Positions 17,360 through 27,180 of a stretch of DNA of 53,574 nucleotides are shown here, piece by piece. The notes below the pieces were generated by a model that worked only from the letters and a program-made list of their open reading frames with translations, was not told the origin of the DNA and made no database searches. Made by a program: the position numbers and the translations under genes. The first letter of the stretch is position 1. Each line of letters opens with the position of its first letter. This stretch comes from Melioribacteraceae bacterium (lineage in GTDB: Bacteria; Bacteroidota; Ignavibacteria; Ignavibacteriales; Melioribacteraceae). The DNA is taken from positions 1 to 53,574 of the forward strand of contig JAEINS010000029.1 in the NCBI GenBank assembly GCA_016342755.1, in the 5' to 3' direction.

Positions 17360-18964
17360 CTATCCTTCTTTATTCTCATCTTTCGATTGTTTAGGATGAG
17401 GTTTATGAGGGTTTTTTGTATGTCCGGCTTTATTATCAACAGGTCTTCTACTAGAACTATATCTTCTAGGTTTACCTGATTTATCATTTCTATTATAATT
17501 TTTCTGCTGTGGCTTAGCCTGAGGCTCCATTCTTCTGGCTGGTCTCGGAGCTTTTTTCATTAAGTCTTCAGAAGGATGTGAACACTCTAGTTTTTCTCCA
17601 ATAAATTCTTCTATAGCAGGAATATTAAATGAATCAATCTCTGATGCTAAGTTAACAAAAGTACCATCGGCACCTGCTCTCCCGGTTCTTCCAATTCTAT
17701 GTACATAATCGCCCGGATCATCTGGCAGTGTCCAATTTATAACATGACTAACAGCATCAATGTGAATTCCGCGGCTCGCAACATCAGTTGCAATTAACGC
17801 GTGGATCTTTCCTTCTCTAAATCCTTCAAGTGTTCTTACGCGCTTCTTTTGATCAACATCGCTTGAAAGTACACCGCACTCAATACCGTTATTATACAAT
17901 TTTCTGTGTACATATCTGGTTTCATCTTTACGGTTACAAAAAATTATTACCTTATTTAAATTTTCCGATTTTATAATATTATAAAGCAGGTTATATTTTT
18001 CATCATCGGGAATTGTATAAGTTAATTTATTAATGGTCTGTGTAGCAATTATTTCCGGTTCAATTTCAACCTTAACCGCTTCATTAGTCCATGAATAAGA
18101 AAGATTCTCAACATCAATATTTATAGTAGCACTAAAGAAAAGAGTTTGTCTTTTATCTTTATGCGGCGTTGCGCGAACAATTTTTTTAACATCAGGAATA
18201 AATCCCATATCAAGCATTGCATCAGCTTCATCAATTACAAGAATTTCTACTTCACTTAAATCAATTTCTTTATTCTGCATAAAATCCAGTAAACGTCCGG
18301 ATGTTGCAACAACAATATCAACAACCTGGGTTTTTAGCATTTCCTTCTGCTTTTTATAATCCATACCGCCATAAACAGCCATAGTCTTAAATTTATTATG
18401 TTTCCCCAATGCTTCAGAATCTTTTGCGATTTGTATAACCAGCTCTCTGGTAGGAGCTAAAATTAAAGCTCTCGGAGTTCCGGGTTTTCTTTCTTTTTGT
18501 GTTTTACTTCTTATCAATTTTGCATAAATAGCAATTAAAAATGCGGCAGTTTTACCCGTTCCGGTCTGTGCTTTTCCAATTGCATCGCTTCCTTTTAAAG
18601 TATCGTTAAGAATACCCGCTTGTATTGGTGTGCAGTATTTGAATCCCAGATCATAAATTGCATGCATTATTGAACGGGGAATACTGAAATCATGAAATCT
18701 TTTTTTCCCTTCAACTTTATCAACTTTGAATTCAGCTATTGTCCATTGAGCTTTGTTATATTGTTTTTTTGGCTTAAAATTTTTATTTCTTGGCTGCGGT
18801 TTATTAATATTTTTCTTTTCAATGTTTTTCTTTTCAGCAAAATCTTTTTTCTTTTTATCCAAAGGTTTTCTCTGTTTTGGCGGAGCTGAAACTTCCTGAA
18901 CAGTTTTCTTTTCTCTGTTCCCTAAACCTAATTTTTCTTTAATTGTTTTAAATAATTTTAACAC
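17360..18964 (-). CDS. DEAD-box ATP-dependent RNA helicase (RhlE/RhlB type)
   Basis: The 534-residue protein contains all helicase motifs: Q motif (FKYCTPIQ, about 109-115), motif I AQTGTGKT (132-139), Ia APTRELV, DEAD at 245-248, SAT at 278-280, IIFCNRKDET, ATDVASRGIHID and HRIGRTGRAG. Motif Ib reads ATSGRLLD, with Ser for the usual Pro. Lys/Arg/Gln-rich tails of about 75 residues precede and about 60 follow the core, typical of cold-shock or ribosome-biogenesis helicases. Translation starts at GTG 18964, with AGGAAG upstream. The 248 bp between it and the next gene hold no recognisable feature. Confidence 0.92.
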   Translation of the reverse strand: MLKLFKTIKEKLGLGNREKKTVQEVSAPPKQRKPLDKKKKDFAEKKNIEKKNINKPQPRNKNFKPKKQYNKAQWTIAEFKVDKVEGKKRFHDFSIPRSIMHAIYDLGFKYCTPIQAGILNDTLKGSDAIGKAQTGTGKTAAFLIAIYAKLIRSKTQKERKPGTPRALILAPTRELVIQIAKDSEALGKHNKFKTMAVYGGMDYKKQKEMLKTQVVDIVVATSGRLLDFMQNKEIDLSEVEILVIDEADAMLDMGFIPDVKKIVRATPHKDKRQTLFFSATINIDVENLSYSWTNEAVKVEIEPEIIATQTINKLTYTIPDDEKYNLLYNIIKSENLNKVIIFCNRKDETRYVHRKLYNNGIECGVLSSDVDQKKRVRTLEGFREGKIHALIATDVASRGIHIDAVSHVINWTLPDDPGDYVHRIGRTGRAGADGTFVNLASEIDSFNIPAIEEFIGEKLECSHPSEDLMKKAPRPARRMEPQAKPQQKNYNRNDKSGKPRRYSSSRRPVDNKAGHTKNPHKPHPKQSKDENKEG

Positions 18965-19212
18965 AGAACTTCCTAACTTGTTATTAAATGGAATTGGGTT
19001 AAATAAAATTGGAAGGTAAATTTGCCTTATCTTACTCTAAACATTCTTGTTCTAGTCTAACCCAAGCGTATCAATGTAAATACATAAAATTCAAGTTTAA
19101 ATATACACATTTTTTATTTGATAAATGATTAAAAGATTCAAATCCATTAGCTCAATTGTTATCAATATATTAAATTTCAATTTATTCATTTTAATCTTAT
19201 AAATTATTTTTT

Positions 19213-19866
19213 ATGAAATACATAGTATTCATATTTCTTGCTGTTGCCACAATTAATATTCACGGGCAAAATACTCCTCATTTAAATGACGGAATAATTT
19301 TCATAACTGAATTTATAGGCGGGGATGATTTTTTGTCCTTAAAAGATACTACAAATGATATTGATCTGGCTGATTCAATTTTTGTAACAGCATTAAAATA
19401 TTATAGCGGAAATATTTCAGAAGCACTTTTGGCATTAACTTTTGCAACCCTTCCATACAAAAAACTTCCTATAAATATATTGGGAATTGATATCCCGATT
19501 CCGCTGCCACATGTTGGCGGAGAAATTTACAAACGGAAGAATGCAAATCTTCCAAAATATTTTTTCTTCAATTCCCCTGCTACTAAATTTGGAGATAAAG
19601 ATAAACTAGCTCATTTTTTTGGAAATGCCTTTATAGCATATAATTTTGAATCATCAGATATTTCAAGTTTTCTTGGTGCTTTTGTAGAGCTTTTTGAAAG
19701 TTTGTTTTATTCAGGCGGTAATGTTGATAACAGAGATATAATGGTTAATAGTCTGGGAAAGAACTTTGGAATACTTCTTAAGCATAATGAACATGTTCTT
19801 CCATCTGGTTCTCTTAAACTCTATAATTTGTATTTTATGAAATTTAATTTTAGTTTTATTCATTAA
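19213..19866 (+). CDS. Exported protein with a DKxxH motif (YfiM/DUF2279-like)
   Basis: The 217-residue product has a signal peptide (YIVFIFLAVATINIHGQ) and no clear transmembrane span elsewhere. Residues about 128-141 read GDKDKLAHFFGNAFIAY, which recalls the DKxxHf signature of the YfiM/DUF2279 group. A Pro-rich IDIPIPLPHVGGE stretch precedes it. I do not recognise a function. It lies 37 bp upstream of the NtrC-type regulator on the same strand and may be co-transcribed. Confidence 0.6.
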   Translation: MKYIVFIFLAVATINIHGQNTPHLNDGIIFITEFIGGDDFLSLKDTTNDIDLADSIFVTALKYYSGNISEALLALTFATLPYKKLPINILGIDIPIPLPHVGGEIYKRKNANLPKYFFFNSPATKFGDKDKLAHFFGNAFIAYNFESSDISSFLGAFVELFESLFYSGGNVDNRDIMVNSLGKNFGILLKHNEHVLPSGSLKLYNLYFMKFNFSFIH

Positions 19867-19903
19867 ACTCTTTATATAATTTTGAACATTTCGGGTATAA
19901 GTT

Positions 19904-21262
19904 ATGAAATCCATTCTAATTGTTGATGATGAAAAGGAAATTTGCGAAAGTATAAAAATGATACTTGAGTATGAAGGTTATCATGTTGAATATACAACTG
20001 ATTCTCACGAGGGACTTGAAAAGTTAAGAGGTTCAAGCTTCGATTCAATGCTGCTCGATATTCAAATGCCGGGTTTAACCGGATTTGAAGTTCTAGACTG
20101 GATTATGGAAAACGGTATTGACATAAATGTAGTAATGATCTCTGCATTTAACAGTTTAGAGAATGCTGTAAAAGCTACAAAACTTGGAGCTTTCGATTTT
20201 ATAGAAAAGCCTATTGATAGAGATAAGTTACTTATATCTATACGAAATGCCTCTAATCTCTCAAATCTTAAAAAACAGAACAAACAGTTAAAAGAAAATT
20301 TATCTCAGGAAAATGAGATACTGGGAGAAAGTACCGGAATTAAACTGATTCTGGATACTATTACCAGAGTTGCTAAAACTGAAGCACGTGTATTAGTAAC
20401 GGGTGAAAATGGAACCGGAAAAGAATTAGTCGCAAGAGAAATACATAAACAAAGCAATAGAAGTGAAAATGAGATTGTAGAAGTCAATTGTGCAGCTATA
20501 CCAAACGAATTAATAGAATCAGAATTATTTGGGCACGAAAAAGGATCGTTCACTGGCGCTCATCAAAAAAGAATTGGAAAGTTTGAACAAGCTCACCGGG
20601 GAACATTATTTCTGGATGAAATTGGTGATATGAGTTTACAGGCTCAGGCAAAAGTTTTAAGAGCTATTGAGGATGGGAAAATTCAGCGGGTTGGCGGGTT
20701 GCAGAAAATTGAAGTCGATGTTAGAATTGTTGCTGCCACAAATAAGAATCTGACCGAAGAAATTAAAAATGAAAGATTTCGTGAGGATCTATATCACAGG
20801 CTAAATGTTATTCCAATAAACGTTCCGCCTTTAAGAGAAAGGAGGAGTGATATACCAATTCTTGCCGAACACTTTATGCAGGGTTATTCAAATAAAAACA
20901 AACTGCCGGCTAAAAAATTTAGAAATGAGGCATTGGAAGCATTAAAGAAATCGGACTGGACCGGAAATGTTCGTGAATTAAGAAACATGATTGAACGTTT
21001 ATTAATAATGATTCCGGGAAATGAGATTACTGCGGCTGATATTAACTCTTTTCTTCCGGGAACTAAATCATCAACAGATAATCTGCTTAGTGTTTCTAAT
21101 AATTTTCAAGAGTTTAAAGAAGCGGCCGAAAGTGCTTTTATACAAAAACAATTGAATGAGAATGACTGGAATATAAGTAAAACTGCCGAGTTACTGGATA
21201 TACAGCGAAGTCATTTATATAGCAAAATAAAAAAATACAATTTAGAAAAAGGACATGAATAA
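19904..21262 (+). CDS. NtrC-family sigma-54-dependent response regulator
   Basis: This 452-residue transcription activator has a receiver domain (acidic pair 8-9, phospho-acceptor D52 in LLDIQMPG, K102), an AAA+ domain with Walker A GENGTGKE (167-174), the sigma-54 contact loop GSFTGA (214-219, a tolerated variant of GAFTGA), Walker B LFLDEIGD and NVRELRN, and a C-terminal Fis-type helix-turn-helix ([20 protein letters not shown]). It activates RNA polymerase carrying sigma-54. No histidine kinase is next to it, so its partner is elsewhere. Its stop overlaps the start of the HIT gene by one base. Confidence 0.92.
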   Translation: MKSILIVDDEKEICESIKMILEYEGYHVEYTTDSHEGLEKLRGSSFDSMLLDIQMPGLTGFEVLDWIMENGIDINVVMISAFNSLENAVKATKLGAFDFIEKPIDRDKLLISIRNASNLSNLKKQNKQLKENLSQENEILGESTGIKLILDTITRVAKTEARVLVTGENGTGKELVAREIHKQSNRSENEIVEVNCAAIPNELIESELFGHEKGSFTGAHQKRIGKFEQAHRGTLFLDEIGDMSLQAQAKVLRAIEDGKIQRVGGLQKIEVDVRIVAATNKNLTEEIKNERFREDLYHRLNVIPINVPPLRERRSDIPILAEHFMQGYSNKNKLPAKKFRNEALEALKKSDWTGNVRELRNMIERLLIMIPGNEITAADINSFLPGTKSSTDNLLSVSNNFQEFKEAAESAFIQKQLNENDWNISKTAELLDIQRSHLYSKIKKYNLEKGHE

Positions 21263-21612
21263 TGAGTGAAGAAACTATATTTTCCAAAATTATTCGGAAA
21301 GAGATACCTGCTGATATTGTTTATGAAAGTGACAATATTTTGGCATTTAGAGATATTAATCCGCAAGCTCCGGTTCATATATTAATTATCCCAAAGATTG
21401 TTCTGCCAACTGTGCGGGAAGTAAAAGGTTCGGAACATGCGTTATTACTTGGTGAAATGTACGATGTCGCAAATAAGATAGCTGTGCAGGAAGATATTGC
21501 AGCCGATGGATTTAGGCTTGTTGTAAACTGTGATAAAAATGGCGGTCAGGATGTATACCATCTTCATATGCACCTTTTAGGCGGCCGACAAATGAAATGG
21601 CCTCCGGGATAA
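21262..21612 (+). CDS. HIT-family nucleotide hydrolase (HINT type)
   Basis: The 116-residue protein begins [19 protein letters not shown] and ends with the histidine-triad [11 protein letters not shown] (H100, H102, H104), as in HINT purine nucleoside phosphoramidases. Length matches the family. It is translationally coupled to the NtrC-type gene (TAATG overlap), although the two have no obvious functional link. Confidence 0.93.
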   Translation: MSEETIFSKIIRKEIPADIVYESDNILAFRDINPQAPVHILIIPKIVLPTVREVKGSEHALLLGEMYDVANKIAVQEDIAADGFRLVVNCDKNGGQDVYHLHMHLLGGRQMKWPPG

Positions 21613-21666
21613 TAGAATATGGAGGAAGACTTCTACTAAATTATACAAAACAGTTAAAAAGAGAAA

Positions 21667-22053
21667 ATGAGTTTAAGAAAAAATATTTCGACCGGAACTG
21701 AGTGGGAAGAAAAAGCAGGCTATTCCAGAGCCGTTGTAATTGGAAACATGATTGAAGTTTCTGGTACTGTCGCCGCAGATGAAAATGGGAAAGTTGTTTC
21801 CAAAAATAATCCTTACGAACAGACAAAGTTTATCCTTTCCAAAATTGAAACCACTTTGATTAAAGCAGGCGCATCAATTAAAGATGTTGTTAGAACTAGA
21901 ATGTTTGTAACCGACATTAACAACTGGCAAGAAGTTTCTAATGCACATGGTGAAGTATTTAGAAATATAAAACCAGCCTCTTCTCTGCTTGAAGTCAGCA
22001 GGCTGATTGATAAAGATTTTTTGGTCGAAATTGAAGTCACAGCCGTTAAATAA
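21667..22053 (+). CDS. Rid/YjgF-family protein lacking the catalytic arginine
   Basis: The 128-residue protein has the Rid fold: VVIGNMIEVSGTVA, VRTRMFVTDINNWQEV and the terminal VEIEVTAV. In active RidA enamine/imine deaminases the motif before the last strands is PARS, whose Arg is required for activity. Here it is PASS (103-106). The protein therefore probably belongs to a Rid subgroup without classical deaminase activity. The ATG at 21667 follows AAAGAGAAA. It lies 54 bp after the HIT gene. Confidence 0.85.
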   Translation: MSLRKNISTGTEWEEKAGYSRAVVIGNMIEVSGTVAADENGKVVSKNNPYEQTKFILSKIETTLIKAGASIKDVVRTRMFVTDINNWQEVSNAHGEVFRNIKPASSLLEVSRLIDKDFLVEIEVTAVK

Positions 22054-22157
22054 TCCATTCTATACCAATATTATTCAATAAAAATGGGCATGCTACTTGA
22101 TATAGTGAAAATAATTTATTTATTGAGTTAAGATATTATTCTTATAAGTGAATTATT

Positions 22158-24374
22158 ATGAACCGTTGTTTATACTTTGTTATATCAATTATTATTTTCA
22201 CTCTGGCCGCTAAAACTACTTCTGCATATAACGCAGATTCCCTTTCTGTTAAAAGTATTGATTCCTCAAAAGTAAAGATCATTAAAAAAAACGGATTGTC
22301 TGATCAGACATCAATCCCGGAAAATTATTATCAAACTGCCAGTTACAAATTAGATAATTCTTTTTGTGTAATTGTTAAACAGGATAGTATTTCAATTCCA
22401 AATTGGCCTGTTGAATTTAAAATTATTTCTACGCCAAACAGTTCTAAAGGTACTAAGTTAACTGATACTCTGGTTTATACTAATAAAAACGGGATAGCAG
22501 AAGTATATGCTACTTTAGGCTCAGTTGAAGGTGTGTATGAATTTTCAGCCAGAATTTATAATAGTACCGGAGAAAATGATATTGTATACTTTAAATCATT
22601 TGCAAGAAAAGGCAACTGGGTATTCTACTTATTAAGCGGAATATTTGGCGGTTTGGGTATTTTCCTTTTCGGCATGGATATGATGAGTAAAGCTCTGCGT
22701 AAAGCCACCGGAAATAAATTACGATCAATACTTAGTACTATTACTAATAATAGAATTATGGCTGTTGGTGTCGGGACTATTGTAACAATGGTTATTCAAA
22801 GTAGCAGTGCAACTACTGTATTGTTAGTAAGTTTTGTTCAGGCACAATTAATGACTTTTGCGCAATCTTTGGGAATTATTCTTGGTGCGGGAATCGGATC
22901 AACTATTACAGCACAGTTAATTGCTTTTAAAATAACAGATTATGCCCTTTTAGTTATCGGGTTTGGATTTCTAATTTATTTCTTCTCTAAATCAAAGAAA
23001 GTAAAAAATATAGGTTCATCAATTCTTGGATTTGGATTATTGTTTTTTGGTATGTGGATTATGTCAAGTTCAATGCAGCCTTTAAGAACATACGAACCAT
23101 TTATTCATCTGCTCCGGCAACTTGAAAATCCAATTTTAGGAATTCTTATTGGTACTATTTTTACTGCTTTAATCCAAAGCAGCGGTGCTTTTGCCGGTAT
23201 TATTATTGTGCTTGGCAGTCAGGGTTTTATTACGCTTGAAGCGGCAATACCATTAATATTTGGAGCAAATATAGGAACATGTGTAACAGCGCTTTTAGCC
23301 GGTATAAATGCAAATCGTGAAGCAAAAAGAGTTGCTATTGCTCATACTTTATTCAAAGTTTTTGGCGTATTAATATTTATTTTATGGATTCCTCAACTTG
23401 CTGATTTTGTAAGATCCATTTCGCCTTTAGGTGATAATACACTTACCGGGAAAGAATATCTGGGACAGGTTGTGCCAAGACAAATTGCAAATGCGCATAC
23501 AATTTTTAATATAACTCTTACTCTCATAATTCTTCCATTCATAAATTATATTGCTGACTGGATTGTGAAAATTTTCCCCGATATAGATGAAGCTGATAAA
23601 GAGCAAAAGTTTCAGACACAGTTTTTAGAAGAAAGTTTAATTTCGACTCCTGCGCTGGCGTTAAGCTTATCTAAAGCCGAAATTATTCAGATGGCAAAAA
23701 AAGTTCAGAATATTGTAGACAAGGTTTCCTCTCTATTCTTCAATTATAATGACGATTTAGTTGATGAAATTAAAGATCAGGAGACTGAGATAAACTATCT
23801 CAACGTACATATTAGTAAATACCTTATGAAAATAAGTCAGGAAAGTCTTGCTGAAGAACGTACTGATGAGATTTTCCAAATGGTACATTGTGTTACCGAA
23901 TTGGAACAGATTGGTGATATTGTTTCGAAGAGATTAATTCCCCTTTCAAAAAAGAAAAATAAACTTAATGTAGGCTTTTCAGAAGTGGGTGAAACTGAGA
24001 TAAAAGATTTTCATTTAAGAACTATGAAACAAATAAGCAGAGCAATAATTGTCTTTAAAGATGTTAATCTTAAAAGTGCAAAGCGAATGGAGAAAAAGTA
24101 TAATAAATACAGACTGATAGAATTGGATTCCCGCAGAACTCATTTTGACAGATTGCGTGATGATGTTCCTGAGACTATTGCTACAAATCAAATACACCTG
24201 GAGTTGATGGAATTATTAAAAAGAATTAGCAGTCATGCTACAAATATAGCCAGAATATTTTTAGAGGTAGGCACTGATAATGAGGAAGAAGTAGTGCTAA
24301 AAGCAAGACTATCCAGAATTAGAAAGAACAAAAATGAAAGCGAAGTGGAAATTTCTGATGAAGAAAACATTTAG
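22158..24374 (+). CDS. Na+/phosphate cotransporter (NptA/PhoU fusion) with an N-terminal exported Ig-like domain
   Basis: The 738-residue protein has a signal peptide (ending about TSA) and an extracytoplasmic domain of about 120 residues that resembles a bacterial Ig-like/invasin module (WPVEFKIIS, YTNKNGIAEVYATLGSVEGVYEFSA). The PNaS membrane domain follows, with the duplicated QSSSATT (about 214) and QSSGAFAG repeats, and then a cytoplasmic PhoU-like helical domain (about 520-715). It imports inorganic phosphate with sodium. The Ig-like extension is uncommon for bacterial NptA proteins but, as far as I recall, occurs in related lineages. No pst/pho genes are nearby. Confidence 0.88.
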   Translation: MNRCLYFVISIIIFTLAAKTTSAYNADSLSVKSIDSSKVKIIKKNGLSDQTSIPENYYQTASYKLDNSFCVIVKQDSISIPNWPVEFKIISTPNSSKGTKLTDTLVYTNKNGIAEVYATLGSVEGVYEFSARIYNSTGENDIVYFKSFARKGNWVFYLLSGIFGGLGIFLFGMDMMSKALRKATGNKLRSILSTITNNRIMAVGVGTIVTMVIQSSSATTVLLVSFVQAQLMTFAQSLGIILGAGIGSTITAQLIAFKITDYALLVIGFGFLIYFFSKSKKVKNIGSSILGFGLLFFGMWIMSSSMQPLRTYEPFIHLLRQLENPILGILIGTIFTALIQSSGAFAGIIIVLGSQGFITLEAAIPLIFGANIGTCVTALLAGINANREAKRVAIAHTLFKVFGVLIFILWIPQLADFVRSISPLGDNTLTGKEYLGQVVPRQIANAHTIFNITLTLIILPFINYIADWIVKIFPDIDEADKEQKFQTQFLEESLISTPALALSLSKAEIIQMAKKVQNIVDKVSSLFFNYNDDLVDEIKDQETEINYLNVHISKYLMKISQESLAEERTDEIFQMVHCVTELEQIGDIVSKRLIPLSKKKNKLNVGFSEVGETEIKDFHLRTMKQISRAIIVFKDVNLKSAKRMEKKYNKYRLIELDSRRTHFDRLRDDVPETIATNQIHLELMELLKRISSHATNIARIFLEVGTDNEEEVVLKARLSRIRKNKNESEVEISDEENI

Positions 24375-24510
24375 GATTCCAAATAGTTCTATGAATTTAT
24401 GTGTAGAATTTTGGGGGAAGTTTTTATAAACTTAGTAATAATTTATTTGTATACTATCATTATTAAAAATTCATTTTAAGATAGGTGATTTAGATAAAAA
24501 AGGGATCAAC

Positions 24511-24888
24511 ATGGATTATCATATTGTTATATCAGAGAATAACGATCATCTTTTGTTAAAAATATTAAAACCAATGACATTGGAAATTGTTATAGCTGCA
24601 TACGAAGAACTGATTAAAATCGGGAAGGGAAATAATATTTTCAAAATGTTAGCCGATCTAAGAAATCTGGAAATTAAAACCAATAACATAGATAGATACG
24701 AATTTGCATATACTATGTCAGAAAAGTTAGGTCTTGATCGTAATTGGAAACTCGCAATTTTAAAAGATAAAAATTCTACTGCCCCGGATTTTTTTGAAAC
24801 GGTTATGACCAATGTAGGCTACGACTGTAAAGCATTTACTAAGCTTGAAGATGCAGAAGACTGGCTTGAAAATAAAAAGCTGCCCTGA
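24511..24888 (+). CDS. STAS/SpoIIAA-like small protein
   Basis: This 125-residue cytoplasmic protein has the alternating beta/alpha pattern of the SpoIIAA-like STAS fold (HLLLKILKPMTLEIVIAAYE, FKMLADLRNLEIKTNNIDRYEF, WKLAILKDKNSTAPDFFETV, AFTKLEDAEDWL). A role in protein interaction or small-ligand sensing is typical. Partners are unknown. GGGATCAAC precedes the ATG. Its 3' end overlaps the start region of the next gene. Confidence 0.65.
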   Translation: MDYHIVISENNDHLLLKILKPMTLEIVIAAYEELIKIGKGNNIFKMLADLRNLEIKTNNIDRYEFAYTMSEKLGLDRNWKLAILKDKNSTAPDFFETVMTNVGYDCKAFTKLEDAEDWLENKKLP

Positions 24889-26131
24889 TTTGTCAATTGA
24901 AAAAATCCCTCCTAAACTTGCCCAATTAATAATAGTTAACTCTCAACTATTAAATAAAAGTTATAGTGAAAAAAATGAGAATCTAAATATCATAGATCAT
25001 CTTGGATATATTCAGATAGATACAATCTCAGTAATTAATAGATCTCATAATCATACTCTTTGGACACGAAACGAAAATTATAAAGAAGCGGATCTTCATG
25101 AGCTTCAATCAGTTGATAAAAAGATTTTTGAATATTGGGCACATGCAATGGCCTATTTGCCGATGGACGATTATAGATTTTATTTATCGAGAATGGAAAA
25201 TTTTCATAATCCCAAAAGTACTTGGACAAAAAACCACAATGATAACTGCAAAAAACTATTTAAGCCGATTCTAGAACGAATTAAATCAGAAGGATCTTTA
25301 TCATCTAAAGATTTTTCTGATTCAAGAGAAAAAGGCGGAACCTGGTGGGATTGGAAACCTGCAAAAGTTGCATTAGAACTACTTTTCTGGCGTGGCGATT
25401 TAATGATATCTGAGCGAAAGAAGTTTCAAAAATTTTACAATTTAACTGAAAGAGTTTTGCCCAATAATATTAGTCTTAAAAAGCCTTCGGATTATGAAAC
25501 AGCTGAATTCATAGTATTACGGGCTATTAAAGCCCTTGGAATCGCTGAAAGAAAAGAAATACAGAAATTTCTTCAGCCGGAATCATCCAGAGATTCTGAG
25601 TTGCGAGCAGTTTCAAAAAAACATATTGATAAGGCAATAAATAATTTATTGGATGATGAAAAAATATTGGCAGTTGAAATTGAAGGGATTGAAAAAACCG
25701 AGTATTTTTTATTTCCAGAAACGCTGAGGATATCTGACAATAACAATTCCGCTATTCATTTCCTTTCTCCTTTTGATAATCTTATAATTCAGAGACAGAG
25801 AATAAATAAGATATTTAATTTTGATTATTCTCTTGAGTGTTACATCCCGACCGCTAAAAGAAAGTTTGGATACTTTGTTCTTCCTATTTTATGGGAAAAT
25901 AAGTTTATAGCAAGAGCAGATTTAAAAGCGGATAGAAGAAATAAAGTATTTCTTATTAATAATCTTCACTTTGAAGATAATACAAAAATCGATGATCAGT
26001 TTTTATCAGCATTTTCACAGAAAATAATAAAACTTTCAGAGTTTAATAATTGTAATAAAATTCAATTACTTCATTCTAACAACAAGATATTACTCTCAGA
26101 ACTTTCCAAAAAAGTTGCTAGCTTTATTTAA
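24851..26131 (+). CDS. YcaQ/AlkX-like DNA glycosylase (winged-helix HTH_42 family)
   Basis: The roughly 426-residue protein belongs to the HTH_42/YcaQ family, whose characterised members excise bulky alkylated bases and unhook interstrand crosslinks. The catalytic-type Q-x-D motif is in GYIQIDTISVINRSHNHTLW (about residue 57). The central EYWAHAMAYLPMDDY and the C-terminal LLSPFDNL-like FLSPFDNLIIQRQR segments also match. The exact start is uncertain. ATG 24851 overlaps the STAS-like gene by 38 bp and lacks a ribosome-binding site, and TTG codons slightly downstream are possible. The family assignment does not depend on the start. Confidence 0.82.
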   Translation: MQKTGLKIKSCPDLSIEKIPPKLAQLIIVNSQLLNKSYSEKNENLNIIDHLGYIQIDTISVINRSHNHTLWTRNENYKEADLHELQSVDKKIFEYWAHAMAYLPMDDYRFYLSRMENFHNPKSTWTKNHNDNCKKLFKPILERIKSEGSLSSKDFSDSREKGGTWWDWKPAKVALELLFWRGDLMISERKKFQKFYNLTERVLPNNISLKKPSDYETAEFIVLRAIKALGIAERKEIQKFLQPESSRDSELRAVSKKHIDKAINNLLDDEKILAVEIEGIEKTEYFLFPETLRISDNNNSAIHFLSPFDNLIIQRQRINKIFNFDYSLECYIPTAKRKFGYFVLPILWENKFIARADLKADRRNKVFLINNLHFEDNTKIDDQFLSAFSQKIIKLSEFNNCNKIQLLHSNNKILLSELSKKVASFI

Positions 26132-26216
26132 TAATTATTTAATCTCACTCCCTATTATATTTTGAAATTTTATTTCTTATTTTAAGTTTATATAACCATA
26201 TAAACTTAGGTGATTT

Positions 26217-27173
26217 ATGCCTTCTACAAACGATTTTCTTACAGTTGGTCTTGCCCAGATAGCTCCAATTATGCTTAACCGGGAAAAAACTACAGATAAA
26301 ATTATTGATTATATAAAACTTGCAAAACAGCGTGACTGCCATATAGTTGGGTTTGGCGAATCTTTATTGCCAGGATATCCATTTTGGCTGGATAAAACAG
26401 ACGGAGCCAGATTCGATTCGCCTTTTCAAAAAAAAATATTCTCTCATTATCTCGATCAGTCAATTGAAATTGAACTTGGTCATCTTAATTCTATTTGTGA
26501 AGTTTCCCGAAATGAAAAAATAAATGTAGTATTGGGAATTGTTGAAAGAGCCGGTAATAGAGGGAGCCACAGCTTGTATTGTTCTCTTGTTTATATAGAC
26601 AAAGGCGAAATTAAATCTGTTCACAGAAAACTGATGCCTACTTATGAAGAAAGGCTGGTCTGGTCGCCAGGCGATGGAAACGGTTTAAGAGTTCATCCTC
26701 TAAAAAAGTTTACAGTGGGCGGGTTAAATTGCTGGGAAAACTGGATGCCGCTTGTCCGGTCTTCTCTTTACGCTCAGGGAGAAGATCTCCACTTTGCAAT
26801 TTGGCCGGGCGGAAATAGTTTAACAGAAAATATTACAAGGTTTGTTGCAAAGGAAGCTAGGTCATTTGTAATATCTGTTTCCGGTTTGTTGCGCAAAGAG
26901 GATATTCCTGATGATATTCCGTTTGCCGATTCTATTAAGGAAAAGTGTTCCGATTTAATTTTTAACGGTGGATCATGTATAGCTGGTCCGGATGGAGAAT
27001 GGATAATTAAACCTACCATTGGAAAGGAAGAATTATTAGTTGCAACAATTGACCATAATAGAGTTAGAGAAGAACGCCAAAACTTTGATCCTTCGGGACA
27101 TTATTCCCGCGCTGATATAACTGAGTTAAAACTAAATAGAGAACGCCAAAGTGTTATAAAGATTATAGATTGA
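26217..27173 (+). CDS. Nitrilase-superfamily hydrolase, branch-1 nitrilase-like
   Basis: This 318-residue carbon-nitrogen hydrolase has the full catalytic triad: Glu48 (GFGESLLPGYPFW), Lys138 (HRKLMPTYEE) and Cys172 (GGLNCWENWMPLVRSSLYAQ). The wording around the Cys and the LHFAIWPGG stretch are those of true nitrilases (nitrile to carboxylate plus ammonia) rather than amidases or carbamoylases. The natural substrate is unknown. The sulfatase gene follows after 7 bp, so the two are probably transcribed together. Confidence 0.88.
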   Translation: MPSTNDFLTVGLAQIAPIMLNREKTTDKIIDYIKLAKQRDCHIVGFGESLLPGYPFWLDKTDGARFDSPFQKKIFSHYLDQSIEIELGHLNSICEVSRNEKINVVLGIVERAGNRGSHSLYCSLVYIDKGEIKSVHRKLMPTYEERLVWSPGDGNGLRVHPLKKFTVGGLNCWENWMPLVRSSLYAQGEDLHFAIWPGGNSLTENITRFVAKEARSFVISVSGLLRKEDIPDDIPFADSIKEKCSDLIFNGGSCIAGPDGEWIIKPTIGKEELLVATIDHNRVREERQNFDPSGHYSRADITELKLNRERQSVIKIID

Positions 27174-27180
27174 GGTTCTA

